Position numbers and translations under genes: made by a program. Below are positions 22,001 through 33,810 of a stretch of DNA of 64,000 bases, piece by piece. The notes under the pieces were generated by a model. That model had not been told where the DNA came from, ran no database searches, and saw nothing but the letters and a program-made list of their open reading frames with translations. Within the stretch, counting starts at the first letter, position 1, and every line of letters starts with the position of its first letter. Origin of the DNA: Lolium rigidum (lineage: Eukaryota > Streptophyta > Magnoliopsida > Poales > Poaceae); NCBI RefSeq assembly GCF_022539505.1, contig NC_061511.1, positions 33,056,620 through 33,120,619 of the forward strand. Reading direction: 5' to 3'.

Positions 22001-23024
22001 CCGGACTTCGATACGGGTTCAACTTGGTTAGGTGGCTTCCTGGACATTGTTGTCGTGAAGGAGAGTGCGAGCCGTGAAATCCACCTGTCGTAAGTGGATC
22101 GAGCGGTGCGTGTGGGTACATTTGGGCAACCCCTGCAGGGTGTACATCTTATCGATAAGCCGTGTCCGCGGTTATGGACGACTTGGAGTCTGTATGACTC
22201 GACCATAGACAACTTACACCTGTTGTTTCAATCATAATAACTTGCGTAGTAAGTTAGCACAACTTTAACAATAAATGGTTAAACCTTGTCAACCGTGTGA
22301 GTGCCTTTGTAAGTACTTCCTTGCGAGGGGGGAACGCATCGGCTGAGTTATGTTTGTAGAGTATAGAACTGTTAGTTATGCGCTCTCTCACCTTCTCTGA
22401 TAGACGACTGTTGTAGAGTGTCTCTATAGGTTTTTAGTGCTTGCGCGCTGCCGCTTAACCCCACCATATTGTCTATGACGTTCCTCTTGCGTCCTCTAAG
22501 TCCCCTGTGTGCCTCAAGTACAAAGGATGACTGGTTGACGAATGCTTATACGTCTTGAAGTCTTGTTAAGTACGAACCCGTACTTATTGCTGCTTCTACG
22601 GGATATAACCGGGCAGGTATGAAGATATGTTCGATGAAGACGACGCTAGCAAGGTTACCCTTCCGGCTTGGCCTGGGCAGGGTTATGGACGCCATCGTTT
22701 ATCTTCAGGACTCTTAGTCCAATTTGTATCTTGTCCGTACTCGGATGTATTTGATCTTCTGTATGATTTGGATCTTTGTATGTTTCTATTGTATCTTGAC
22801 TCGTTGAAGTCGTTGCTGTAATATATCTGTTTCTTGTGGGCTCTATTGTAATCCTGTTGTAATGTTACCTCTCGTGATTGATTCCACCCGCATCGCGTGC
22901 ATGCTCCGGCGTGTACGAGGAGCTTGGTGGTGCGTCTCCTAAAATCGATATCGTGCGGATTTCGGCGGATTCGCTGGGATCCTCATGGTACCGGTTTTGG
23001 GGCGTCACAGTGGTTTCTTCTTCT

Positions 23025-23489
23025 TCACGGGTAATGTGCTTGGCGGGCGTTGTCCAACTCCTTGCGGGTCTTGTGCAGCAGGAAGTCCAGGCATACCACA
23101 TAGTAGTTCATCTCCGGGTGTGGTGGCATGGTTAGTGGTCTTCCCCTGGGGTCATGTCTTGGGTAGTAAACAAAGCGAGTATTCTTGATCTTGTGCTCAT
23201 TTTGTCCACACAGACGGGCAATTGCTTCCTGCATGGCTTTAGCTATTCCATCCTTCCAAGTGTTTCCCATTACAGAAAACCAGATGGTTTCCCATATTGG
23301 GGCTCCAAGCTTTCCTCTCAGATCTGCAGTAACTTCCCACCGAGATGGTCCTCCCGATGGATGGTTGAGGGGTATTCCGAAGAACTCGGGATACGGGCGG
23401 CCTAAATATTCCACTAGTTGCTTCAAATCCTTCTCGAACATCAGGTTTCCTCCGTGACCAAGCTGATAGGACTCACATTGGTACTCCAT
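23025..23489 (-). CDS. Leader ORF of element G, unknown function (155 residues)
   Basis: It starts at the ATG at 23489, about 215 bases after the primer site, and ends 15 bases before the B insertion. It opens MEYQCESYQLGHGGNLMFEK and includes GRPYPEFFGIPLNH, WEVTADLRGKLGAP, MQEAIARLCGQNEHKI, FVYYPRHDPRGRP, MNYYVVCLDFLLHKTRKELD. Tandem aromatic/basic blocks and the absence of stops over 464 bases suggest former selection. It lies upstream of gag on the same strand, so it would be the first ORF on the element RNA. Similar sequences are familiar to me from uncharacterised grass repeat-associated proteins, but I cannot name a function. The C-terminus may have continued in another frame (a KKKK-type stretch follows). 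Confidence 0.6.
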   Translation of the reverse strand: MEYQCESYQLGHGGNLMFEKDLKQLVEYLGRPYPEFFGIPLNHPSGGPSRWEVTADLRGKLGAPIWETIWFSVMGNTWKDGIAKAMQEAIARLCGQNEHKIKNTRFVYYPRHDPRGRPLTMPPHPEMNYYVVCLDFLLHKTRKELDNARQAHYP

Positions 23490-23701
23490 CTGTGAGCAAT
23501 TAGGATAAGTAAGTTAATGACGTGATCAAGTGTGCAAAATTTTATGTCAAATTACAAAGAAAAGTAGAGCATGGATTTATTATTTTGAAAAGATCTCCAG
23601 ATAAGGGTGAGAATAAGTTTTCAGAAATATTCACTTCATTTGTTTTCAAACTAAGTTTTTCGGACGTCCATTCTAACTAGGGTCTCCTAAGGTCAAACAA
23701 T

Positions 23702-23714
23702 GGCTCTGATACCA
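23702..23714 (-). other. Primer binding site of G (initiator tRNA-Met)
   Basis: On the minus strand TGGTATCAGAGCC lies three bases after the end of the 5' LTR. This fixes the orientation of G. Confidence 0.88.
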
Positions 23715-23717
23715 ACT

Positions 23718-26700
23718 TGTCAACACCCGGATTTTTAAGTCCAGATGCCTATTATGCCATACATCGCAATCCCAGGATTATTGTTGTTGCGAGACAAAAT
23801 AGTTGAATATCATAGAGTCATCATTTATTACAACACATAATTGTCTTACAAAGGTAGATCACATGATCCAATATTACAATAGTAGTTGATCTATTGATCA
23901 ACGAACATCACAAATAGCGGAAGCGAAGTAGTAGTGGCTATCTAATCCACAGGCCAACGCTTGACGTCAGGAGTAGGCCTAGTTGTCGTAGACGTCCTGC
24001 TGTCCATCTTCCTCGTACTGCTGTTCTCCTTCAAAGTCTGGCCATTTGAATAGCCAGGGACAAAGCCATGAGTACTTTTAAAGTACTCGCAAACTAATAC
24101 TAATGTAATTACTTATCAATTTTAGTAAGGGGGTGCTAAGCTCTAAGTTTATTTGCATAAAGCCAATTTTAGTTCACAAACATTTAGTAAAAGCCTCTTC
24201 ATTTGCTAACTAACTCAAGTGGGAACATTAGTGTCATTCCCACAACTCTGTTGTGATTCAATTCAAATTCACCATTCACCTTTCAAATTCAAGTCGCAAG
24301 TCATATGTCACATTTTTGAAAATGGTCTGATGACGGAACAGTATGGCCTTTCCAACCGTCCATAACCGTGGACATGGCTATTCGAATAGTTTTACACTCT
24401 GCAGAGGTCGCACACTTTTGCCACAACATTTGATTACATCCTCAGGGATAACCCTGAATAATCGTAACTATGTACGCGGATCATCAACCATAACGTTTCA
24501 CTTACATATCATAGTATAGGCACCTCTCCCCATGAGCTTGGCCTCCCGGTGAGGACAAACCGTCAACCCGGGAACTGCACAGGGCTTGGGCCGGACATTC
24601 ACCTCATTTCACGTCATTTCACATCAGTTCACTTTTAACGGAGGCAGCCTCGGCATAACCCCTATGACGCTTGTTTAGAGGGAACCCATACTAAGACACA
24701 TAAACTTCCAGTTAAGCCCTACCCATAATCAGGTATTGTGGGGGTACTTGTAAAATTGGAATGGTATCGCATCCGAACCCAATCATCAGTTTTCATAAAA
24801 AATTCACCAAGTCATTCATGTCACATTCACCTTCAAAATCTTTCAAAGTCATTTCATTTCACATGTTCCCATCTAGAGTAGTCAATTTTATTTATTTAGC
24901 AATATCAACTAGTCATGAGGGGTTCTATCTAGCTTTGTTGACTTTAGGCTAAATTTGATGCTCTTGTTCTATTCTAGCGCAAGTGAATCATAAATCAAAA
25001 AGTAACTTTGATAAATCAACATCAATAAAGCTGGTAAGGTAAAAAACTTGGGATAGGACTATTAAGCATAAATTAAATGGTGATGAGGCCTTGCTCTTGT
25101 AGAGCTTTGCCTTAGGGTAGCTTCCAAGAATATTATCTTGCCTTGATTGGGGTAGTGATCAAAGTTCTCTTCTTCTTCTTCTTGGTAGAATACCTCCTCC
25201 TCTTGATAGTCTCTGGTACTAGCGTCTATAAACGAATACGAGGATACAATCACCAAACAACACTTAAGTAGACTTAGTTAGCCTTAATGGCTCACACAAA
25301 TGATCTAGAATCACTACTTAACATTGCTACCCAAAATTATGCTAGGGTCTTCTTATTTAGGAAAATAATTTCCTCTCACTGAAATGTGGATTAGGGTTTC
25401 TCTTTAGTTTGGGAGAAATAAATTCCTCTCATCAAAGCTTGTTAATATTTAATCTCCTAAACTAACAAGGTATGATCACATGTTGACCAAGGTCAACACT
25501 TCACACTTATTATTTGAGAATCATGATTTAAATGAGGTTCTATACCTCATGCAATTTAAATAACTAGGTGATTTAAGATCCCCAAGTGAGCATATATGAG
25601 ACCCTGCAATAGAGGTCATCACATTACTTCATACCACTTGGGAATATGATTTAAATAAGGTGCTACACCTCATAGATTTGAAATCTTAATTTTTGAAATA
25701 ATTTAAATGGGCTAGGATTGACTACATAGCCAATTTTGGATTCTATCCCATGATCATGTACAGTAACCATATCATATTTTTGCATAAACAATTTGAGACT
25801 TGAAAATGTGAATCATAGCAATTGGATTCACCACAAAACTCATTATGGTTGATTTTTAAAATCTATTTGAAAACTGAACAGTCTCTGTCTTGTTATTTTT
25901 GTTACATTATTTCTACAACAGATATGAGGTTGAAACCAAAGTGGTTGGGTAGAGTATTTCATAGGCTTTCCAACAACATCAAATTTACTAAATTTGGCCT
26001 AGTGGATTGAGAGTTATTCAAATTCTAAGTGAGCACCAGTATTGAAATTTACTGAAACACATTAATTCGAAAATGGACTGAATGGGCTAGGCGGGAAAGC
26101 AAATGGGCCGAAATGGTTTGAAATGGGGAAAACCAGCCCAACAGCGTTTCTCACGCCGCAGGCCGCCTGACAGGGTGGGGCCTGCGCGTCAGCCTCTGTT
26201 TAACACCGAAACGGTACCTGTTAACTTGAGCCGTAGGATTAGATGGACGATCGACGGTCGAGCGTCGTCGTCGTCGACGGCGAGAAGGGGTTGCTGGCAC
26301 GGCGGAGGTAGGGGGTCGGCGGTGATCTGGGGCTCCGGCGATGGTCGGCGACGAGGTAGGGTGATGTTGCGGACGATGGGGAAGCCAATGGTGGTCGCGG
26401 CAGTGTCGGGGGTAGACGAATTCGACGACGCCTTCTTCTCCTGCTCCGGTGGACTCCGGCGATCAATTGACGAGCTACAGTGTAAATTGGAGAGGGGAAG
26501 TGGGTCGAGGAGATCAAGTGGAGGGAGAGGAGCAAGTTTGGTGTGGAGGATGAGGCGCGGGGGTGGCTCTATTTATAGATGCGCGAGGTGCTGCGAGGGT
26601 GCGGGCAGGGTCGTCGACGGAGATGGCGTTCTAGGGCGCGAAAGGGCAGGGCGATGGGGGCGTGGTGTTGCAGGCATCATGGCGGAGCTAGGGAGCGTGC

Positions 26701-28469
26701 TAGCGCAGGAAAGGGAGGAGGGGATGGCTCATGATCATGGCGCGACGGGTACGGTATTGGCGGCAAAGTTCTTGGTCATGGCGGCAGCGACGGTGCACGC
26801 GCGTGCAGTTGAGCATGTCTAGGAGCTAGTCGTGATCCTGGCGAGCATGTAGGAGGAAGAGTTGGGGCAAGAGGTGGTCGGACGCGACGAGGCGAGCCAG
26901 TGGACTGGCGTGTCCAGGGTCGTGTCTGGGCGCGCTCTGGCATGTCCTGGCGCGTCTGGACACGTCGCGTTCCAGGCGTGGGTGTGCACTTCTTTGTCCA
27001 GGGAGGGTACCAGCGTGCATGGTGGAGTGAGAGCTACCGAGTTGACATGGTAAGGCTGGCCAGAGAGAGGTGGTGAGGTAGGGTGGCATGGTGGTGTCTA
27101 TCATGGCCGGCATGGGTGTGTTCTTCATCATGGCCTCACTTTAATCAGGGTTGAAGGGCAGGGCTTGATGCAGAGGAGGTACAGGAGGTTGATGATCACA
27201 AATCCAAAAGGGGTTTAGGCCAAAATCCATTGGATTTTAGCATGTGTGCATAGAGTAAAATGATGCCTGCCAAGTGTTTGACAATATGGCCGCATGAAAC
27301 TTTTTGTTGAATTTTGAAAATATTTTTGGTGAAGTTCATTTAAATAATTATTGGAGCGGAATGGTGGTGGTGGTGGTCAATTTGGTGCTGGTTTGCAAGA
27401 TTTCAAATTTGGGTTCATCTTCTCTTTGTTTCAAAGTCTCCTCTTGTCATCTCTTTTCTGGTCAACCTGGGCAGATTCAACCCTAGTGGTCAACATCAAA
27501 ATGGTTCACCTTGACATGGTCTTGGATGAGGTGGAAAGTGTTGACCAAGTTTGGTTTAAGAATATTCCAAACCAGGGGTGCAAATTGGGTATGATATTAA
27601 AAAGTGTCAAAGTGACCATGATCACATGTAAGTGGAATTTGAATTTTCCTTTGATTTGAATTGTGTTTCTTTGATGCAAAGGTGTTTGTTTTTGATATAT
27701 AAGTATTTCACAAGCAAAGGCACAAGCAAAGGTGGCCTTGGTTGAGGATTTGCAAAGTTGGCCAAAGTGTATGTGAGTGAAATTGCATTTCTCCATTTCT
27801 TTTCTTTCCCTTTTATTGATTTGGTTTTCTCTTGAATCAAAAGTGATTCTTATTAGTTTAGGAACATTTCCAAACCATTCAAACAATTCCAAAAGGCCTA
27901 GTTCAAAGATTTGCAAAAATGGCCATAAACACATAAGAGGTGAAATTCCAAAATTTCTTAATCTTCTATTTTGTTCCCCTTGTTTTACTTGGGCATGGTT
28001 TAGATATGGTTTCACACCATTTGGGCAAGGTAGGAGTGCATAGGACAAGATTTGATAAAATGGCTAAGTACCACATATGCTTCTATGCATATGTTTAATT
28101 TCTTTTTATTTGTTTTTGTTTCACCTTGGTTTTGATTGGGGAAGTACTAGATTGGGTTTGTTGATGTTTTCAAAACATCTAATCAAGGTAGAAAAGCCTA
28201 GGTAAAAGTTTTACCAAAATAGCCATAGGCACATAGGTCCTTTTCTTATTTCATTTCTTTTTATTTTGATTTAACTTGGATGGTAAAAAGAATAGGGTTT
28301 AGGGTTTAAGATCATTGCAAAATACTTTAACAAACAATCATGGCAATAGCACAAGAATTAAGCATGCTACCTATGTATCTAACTAAATTGAATAAAAGTT
28401 TTTGTTGGTTCCAAAATTTGGAAATAGGGAAATTCATTTTCTTTGTTTTGAAATTTTTGGGATGTTACA
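23718..28469 (-). repeat. 5' LTR of G (4752 bp)
   Basis: It begins (plus strand) TGTCAACACCCGG and ends GGGATGTTACA at 28469, followed directly by TTCCT and Copia coding sequence. The 3' LTR at 1-2355 and the solo LTR at 46837-49891 match it. The 239-codon frame at 26103-26822 lies wholly in this LTR and is low-complexity and not shared as an intact frame with 1-2355, so it is not called. Confidence 0.92.
26569..26578 (-). promoter_or_regulatory. LTR TATA box of G 5' LTR
   Basis: CTATAAATAG on the minus strand, the counterpart of 440-449. As it lies in the 5' LTR this would be the working promoter of G. Confidence 0.55.
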
Positions 28470-31233
28470 TTCCTCCTCTCCTCCCTCTCACGGGAGGTGC
28501 TCACGCAGGTCACGACGCTCACCACCGCCGCGGGCGTCTGGGATGCGCTGTCAACGATGCACTCGTCGCAGTCCCGGGCGCAGATCATGCAGCTGCGGAT
28601 GCAGCTGGCCACCACCGCCAAGCGCGACCTCAGGGTTGCGGACTACTTCGCCAAGATGCGGAGCCTTGGAGACGCCATGACTGCGGTAGGCTCCAAGATG
28701 GAGGACGACAAGCTCGCGTCGTACATCCTCGCCGGCCTCGACTCCGAGTGGAACACGCTCGTCACCGCCATGACCACCAAAACCGAGACGGTATCCCTCT
28801 CTGAATTATATGCTCACCTCCTCAATTTCGAGAACAGGCTCGACATTCAGAATGGTGGTTCCATGGGCAACGTCGCTGCCATCAACAACGGCGGTGGCGG
28901 TCCTCCTGGTGGCAACGGAGGCATGTCTTCCGTAAATCTGGCGTCCCGTGGAGGGCGCAATGGAGGCAACCGCGGAGGCCGTGGCGGCGGCTTCGGCCGT
29001 GGCCGTGGTGACGGAGGCCGTGGCGGAGGTGCTGGCGGTGGCAACTACAACATCAATGCCAACCGCAGCCAGCAACCCTTCGACGCCAACGGCAATCCAC
29101 CTCCACAATGCCAGCTATGTGGCAAATATGGTCACGTGGCAGCGAAGTGCTGGAAGCGCTTCAACAAGGAGTACATGGGTGAAGAAAAGGTTGCCGCTGC
29201 CGTCACCCACTCCTACAACGTCGACCCATCATGGTACATCGACACCGGCGCCACCGACCACATCACGAGTGAGCTAGACAAGCTCACCTTCCGCGAGCGC
29301 TACAATGGGCATGAGCAGGTCCACACTGCCAGTGGATCAGGTATTGATATTCACCATGTTGGTCAATCTACAATTCATACCCCTTGTGATAAACTTGTTC
29401 TCAAAGACATATTGCATGTTCCTAACGCCACCAAAAGACTCCTTTCTGCTTCTAAGCTAGCATTTGATAACAAAGCCTTTCTAGAAATTCATCCGTTTGA
29501 TTTTCTTGTTAAGGAATGGGGCACGAGGAGAACCATTCTTCACGGTAGAGGTCGCCATGGCCTCTATCCTCTTCAGCCGAGACCACCTTCGGCGTCCAAG
29601 CAAGCTTTTGGAGTCAATAAGCCGTCCACTTCGCGATGGCATAGGCGTTTAGGACATCCGTCTTCCACCATAGTTCAACAAGTTTTGAGTCACAATAAAC
29701 TTCCTTGTGTTAAGGATTTGTCTACGCAATCGATTTGTGATGCGTGTCAAAGAGGGAAGAGTCATCAACTCCCTTACCCCAAGTCAACTAGTGTGTCTAG
29801 TGCTCCTTTAGAGCTATTTTTCTCATATGTGTGGGGACCAGCCATTGCTTCGGTTGGTAACCAAAAGTACTATGTAAGCTTCGTTGATGACTATAGCAAG
29901 TTTACATGGATCTACCTCCTTAAGAATAAATCAGATGTTTTTGCACGCTTTCATGATTTTCAGAACTATGTTGAACGCCTTTTTGATCGCAAGATTCTTG
30001 CTATACAATCTGATTGGGGAGGAGAATACCAAAAATTGAATTCCTTTTTCCAGCGCATCGGCATCGAGCACCATGTATCTTGTCCTCATGCGCATCAGCA
30101 AAATGGATCCGCTGAGCGTAAGCATCGCCATATAGTCGAAGTTGGCCTCACTCTTCTAGCACATGCTAATATGCCTCTCAAATTTTGGGACGAGGCTTTC
30201 CTTACGGCCACCTTTCTCATCAATAGACTTCCTAGCAAGGTCACCAATAATGTCTCTCCGCTTGAGTTGTTATTCAAACGTCCACCAGAATATAATTTTC
30301 TTCGCACTTTTGGATGTGCTTGTTGGCCCAACTTACGTCCTTATAATTCTCGCAAACTTGAAATTTCGCTCCAAGCGTTGTGCTTTCATTGGCTACAGTA
30401 AGCTTCATAAAGGCTACAAGTGCCTAGATATTTCTAGTGGTCGAGTTTATATTTCTAGGGATGTCATCTTTGATGAGAGTATTTTTCCCTTTTCGGAATT
30501 ACACTCTAATGCTGGTGCTCGTCTTCGTGCCGAAGTGCTCCTTCTTCCACCTGAATTGGTTGCTTTTACTCGTTTTGATCAAGGGGAGTATTGATAGATG
30601 ATCAACTAGGTGCTAATCCTACTAATTCTGCTGCAAGTGATTTTTCTGGTACACATGACGGGGTACACGGAGGAAATTCGTCTGGCACGGAATCTGGTGC
30701 TGATTCTCTGCCCAGATCCTCCTCGGGATCGGAGGGTGCACGATCCGGAACGGATCCTGCTGCGTCTGCAGCTCCATCAGCGGCTGCAGGAGGCAGCCCG
30801 ACATTCCCTGCCCGCGGGCCTGCTGCCAGCAACGTGGCGGACGAGGAGACGCCGCATGTGGGGCAGGGATCGCCTTCGGTCTCTGCGCCTGGATTGTCTG
30901 CGGCTTCTCCCACGTCGTCCTCAGCCACATCCAGGGCCACTGGATCCTCTGCGCCGAGTGCCGCCGAATCGGGAGATTCTCCAGCTGACATGCCTGAACT
31001 GTCCGCTGCTCCTCCCTCAGGATCTTCTGCACCGGCCCGTGTTGTGACCAGGCTGCAAAATAGAATTATAAAGCCTAACAAGCGATATGATGATTATATT
31101 CGCTATGGTAATTTGTGTCTTACAGGAGAACCTGAGAATGTTCAGCAAGCTCTTGAGGATCCCAAATGGAAGGTTTCCATGCAAGAAGAGTATGATGCTT
31201 TGGAAAGAAATAAAACATGGCATCTTGTACCAT
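28470..31233 (+). pseudogene. Copia A: gag-pol fragment, cut by G on the left and E1 on the right
   Basis: It begins inside gag (LLSSLSREVLTQV) at the TTCCT target site. In order: gag UBN2-type domain, Gly/Arg-rich linker, CCHC knuckle CQLCGKYGHVAAKC, protease WYIDTGATDH, the HHCC integrase finger (HRRLGHPS...CDACQRGK), and the integrase core. The first catalytic Asp is Tyr here (29826-29828; Copia B has Asp), while the second Asp (30012-30014) and Glu (30114-30116) remain. An extra A near 30361 shifts the frame and a missing G near 30583 restores it. The coding sequence stops before RT, at WHLVP, where E1 enters. Integration could not be catalysed by this copy. Ale/Hopscotch-like by gag style and short LTR of its twin; tentative. 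Confidence 0.92.
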
Positions 31234-32837
31234 TGATACGTCTCAAACGTATCTATAATTTCTTATGTTCCATGCTACTTTTATGATGATACTCACATGT
31301 TTTATACACACTTTATGTCATTATTATGCATTTTCCGGCACTAACCTATTGACGAGATGCCGAAGAGCCGATTCTGTTGTTTTCTCGATGTTTTTGGTTT
31401 CGAAATCCTACAAAGGAAATATTCTCGGAATTGGACGAAATCAACGCCCAGGGTCTTATTTTTCCACGAAGCTTCCAGAAGACCGAAAGGGAAACGAAGT
31501 GGGGCGACGAGGCGCCGCCACCATAGGGCCGCACGGTCTGGGTGGGGCCCGCGCCGCCCTATGGGGTGGGCCCCTCGTCAGCCCTCCGACTCCGCCCTTC
31601 CGCCTACTTAAAGCCTTCGTCGCGAAAACCCCAGTACAGAGAGCAACGATACGGAAAACCTTCCGGAGACGCCGCCGCCGCCAATCCCATCTCGGGGGAT
31701 TCAGGAGATCGCCTCCGGCACCCTGCCGGAGAGGGGAATCATCTCCCGGAGGACTCTTCATCACCATGATCGCCTCCGGATTGATGTGTGAGTAGTTCAC
31801 CCCTGGACTATGGGTCCATAGCAGTAGCTAGATGGTTGTCTTCTCCTCATTGTGCTATCATGTTAGATCTTGTGAGCTACCTATCATGATCAAGATCATC
31901 TATTTGTAATGCTACATGTTGTGTTTGTTGGGATCCGATGAATATGGAATACTATGTCAAGTTGATTATCAATCTATCATATATGTGTTGTTTATGTTCT
32001 TGCATGCTCTCCGTTGCTAGTAGAGGCTCGGCCAAGTTGATACTTGTAACTCCAAGAGGGAGTATTTATGCTCGATAGTGGGTTCATGCCTCCATTGAAT
32101 CTGGGACGATGTGACAGAAAGTTCTAAGGTTGTGGATGTGCTGTTGCCACTAGGGATAAAACATCAATGTTTTGTCTAAGGATATTTGTGTTGATTACAT
32201 TACGCACCATACTTAATGCAATTGTCTATTGTTTGCAACTTAATACTGGAAGGGGTTCGGATGATAACCTGAAGGTGGACTTTTTAGGCATAGATGCATG
32301 CTGGATAGCGGTCTATGTACTTTGTCGTAATGCCCTGATTAAATCTCATAGTAGTCATCGTGATATATGTATGTGCATTGTTATGCCTTCTTTATTTGTC
32401 AATTGCCCAACTGTAATTTGTTCACCCAACATGCCATTTATCTTATGGGAGAGACACCACTAGTGATCTGTGGACCTCGGTCCATTCTTTACATCTGAAA
32501 TACAATCTACTGCAATACTTGTTCTTTACTGTTCTTCGCAAACAAACATCATCTTCCACACTATACATCTAATCCTTTGTTTACAGCAAGCCGAGTGAGA
32601 TTGACAACCTCACTGTTACGTTGGGGCAAAGTACTTTGATTGTGTTGTGCAAGTTCCACGTTGGCGCCGGAATCCCTGGTGTTGCGCCGCACTACACTCC
32701 GTCACCAACGACCTTCACTTGGTCCTTGACTCCTACTGGTTCGATAAACCTTGGATTCTTACTGAGGGAAACTTGCTGCTATACGCATCACACCTTCCAC
32801 TTGGGGTTCCCAACGGGCGTGTGCTTTACGCGTATCA
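31234..32837 (+). repeat. 5' LTR of E1
   Basis: 1604 bp; same family as the solo LTR at 55558-57115 (inverted). It begins with the palindrome GATACGT..ACGTATC. A primer-site-like string, TTGGCGCCGGAATCCCTGG, lies within its last 200 bases (about 32661-32680). Confidence 0.9.
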
Positions 32838-33099
32838 AGCTAAATTTCCGGCGCCGTTGTCGGGAGATCAAGACACGCTGCAAGGGGAGTCTCCCACATC
32901 CAATCTCTTTACTTTGTTTTTGTCTTGCTTTACTTTACTTTATTTACTGCTTTGTTTGTTCTCTATATCAAAAGTACAAAAAAATTAGTTACTTGCATTT
33001 ACTTTATTTAATGTCTCGATCTCTGTATTAAAAACACAAAAAAAAATTTAGTTACTTGCATTTACTTTATTTAGTTTGCTTTATTTACTACTGCTAAAA

Positions 33100-33810
33100 A
33101 TGAGTAATCCTGAAGTTGAAGTTCGTTCGTTTAAGCAACAAGGGGGAGAAAGTTTTAAAGATGCTTGGTATAGAATTAGTGATGCTCATCATAGGTGCAT
33201 TAAGAAACACCCCACTATTATACTACTTAGGAACTTTTATGTTGGTATCTCTAGCTGGAATAGGTATGTTCTTGATACTCTTGCGGGAGGTAATTTCCTC
33301 GGCACTCATGCTTTAGAAGCTAGTTGCATCATTGAGAGTCTAGTTGGAATACCACCTGTTAATGAAGCTAAAATTGAAATCTCTCTTGAAGATTTCATGA
33401 AAAAGTTGGAGGTCATAGAGAAAAATCTTCCAAGTGTTGAGACTAAATTGGGAATACTACTTAATAACACTGATAAACTTGATAAAACTCTAAGTGGAAT
33501 CAATGAGAGAATAGCCGTTTTAGAAACTTGTGCTACTCATGATAATCGAATCCATAGGATTAGTGAACTTGAAGAAGCTATGGGAACCTTGGGTTCAACT
33601 TTTTCTTCTCTTAAGTTTAAGGAGAAAGCTTATGTGGGTAAGGAGCAAAAGTTCATGTATGTCTCTAAAGTGCCTAAGCCAAAAAATTATTATAGGTCTA
33701 AAATTGACAAAGCCCTTAGTACCACTATGGATAATGGAGCATCTAAGATACCTAATGTGACAAATTGTGAAAATTATGATGTTGATTCTTCATCTCTTGA
33801 TAATACTTGA
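33100..33810 (+). CDS. Gag-like ORF of E1 (236 residues from MSNPEVEV)
   Basis: I chose the Met at 33100 (AAAATGAGT) over the upstream one at 33076, whose LYLLLLK stretch is read from leader DNA. Residues about 10-90 fit the Retrotrans_gag pattern of Athila elements: FKQQGGESFKDAWYRISD, then RNFYVGISSWNRYVLDTLAG and ALEASCIIESLVG. Residues about 105-165 are a heptad-rich predicted coiled coil (LEVIEKNLPSVETKLG, LDKTLSGINERIAVLE). The tail is basic, then Asn/Asp/Ser-rich; there is no zinc knuckle and no protease. It could form or join a capsid, with pol supplied in trans. The frame has no stops, unlike most frames here. Confidence 0.75.
   Translation: MSNPEVEVRSFKQQGGESFKDAWYRISDAHHRCIKKHPTIILLRNFYVGISSWNRYVLDTLAGGNFLGTHALEASCIIESLVGIPPVNEAKIEISLEDFMKKLEVIEKNLPSVETKLGILLNNTDKLDKTLSGINERIAVLETCATHDNRIHRISELEEAMGTLGSTFSSLKFKEKAYVGKEQKFMYVSKVPKPKNYYRSKIDKALSTTMDNGASKIPNVTNCENYDVDSSSLDNT

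Larger units (their letters stand above)
10257..23009 (+). mobile_element. Element B: LARD-like LTR retrotransposon with 475-bp internal region
   Basis: LTRs lie at 10257-14411 (4155 bp) and 14887-23009 (about 4148 bp once the CACTA insertion is removed). Both begin TGTAACGGCCCAGG and end GGGGCGTCACA; the TSD GTGGT is at 10252-10256 and 23010-23014. An initiator-Met primer site follows the first LTR. The internal DNA (14412-14886) encodes nothing recognisable and ends with GGGGCGAGATTCC, similar to the Tekay pol end. It must have relied on proteins from another element. LTR termini suggest a Tekay relative. Confidence 0.92.
14887..23009 (+). repeat. 3' LTR of element B, split by a CACTA transposon
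   Basis: The LTR halves are 14887-15474 and 19447-23009. Removing the CACTA and one GAC duplication restores collinearity with 10257-14411. This copy carries CTG/CAG at the many positions where the other LTR has CG-containing triplets. Confidence 0.93.
1..28469 (-). mobile_element. Element G: non-autonomous Tekay/Del-like Ty3/Gypsy LTR retrotransposon, left end outside window
   Basis: Read on the minus strand the order is: 5' LTR (28469-23718), a primer site matching initiator-tRNA-Met (23714-23702), a leader ORF, a gag in two pieces (9985-9152 and 2800-2410), a purine tract (2373-2356), then a 3' LTR that runs off the window. LTRs begin TGTAACATCCC and end GGGTGTTGACA. The internal region has gag up to the gag/protease boundary and then jumps to the purine tract, so protease, RT, RNase H and integrase are missing. 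Elements A and B are nested in it with clear 5-bp duplications. It sits in Copia A: the right flank starts TTCCT, the same site used by the solo LTR in Copia B. Tekay assignment rests on LTR termini, primer site and gag style; it is inference. Confidence 0.85.

Noticed and set aside
26103..26822. 239-codon frame in the 5' LTR of G
   Set aside because: GC-rich LTR DNA; the corresponding frame at 1-700 is broken and no domain is seen.
30602..31081. Long antisense frame over Copia A (and 52024-52503 in Copia B)
   Set aside because: Shadow of the Ser/Ala/Gly-rich linker between integrase and RT; low-complexity coding DNA often opens the opposite strand.
31265..31795. 176-codon frame with a copy at 36552-36989
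   Set aside because: Lies in the E1 LTRs, contains the core promoter region, and repeats only because LTRs do.
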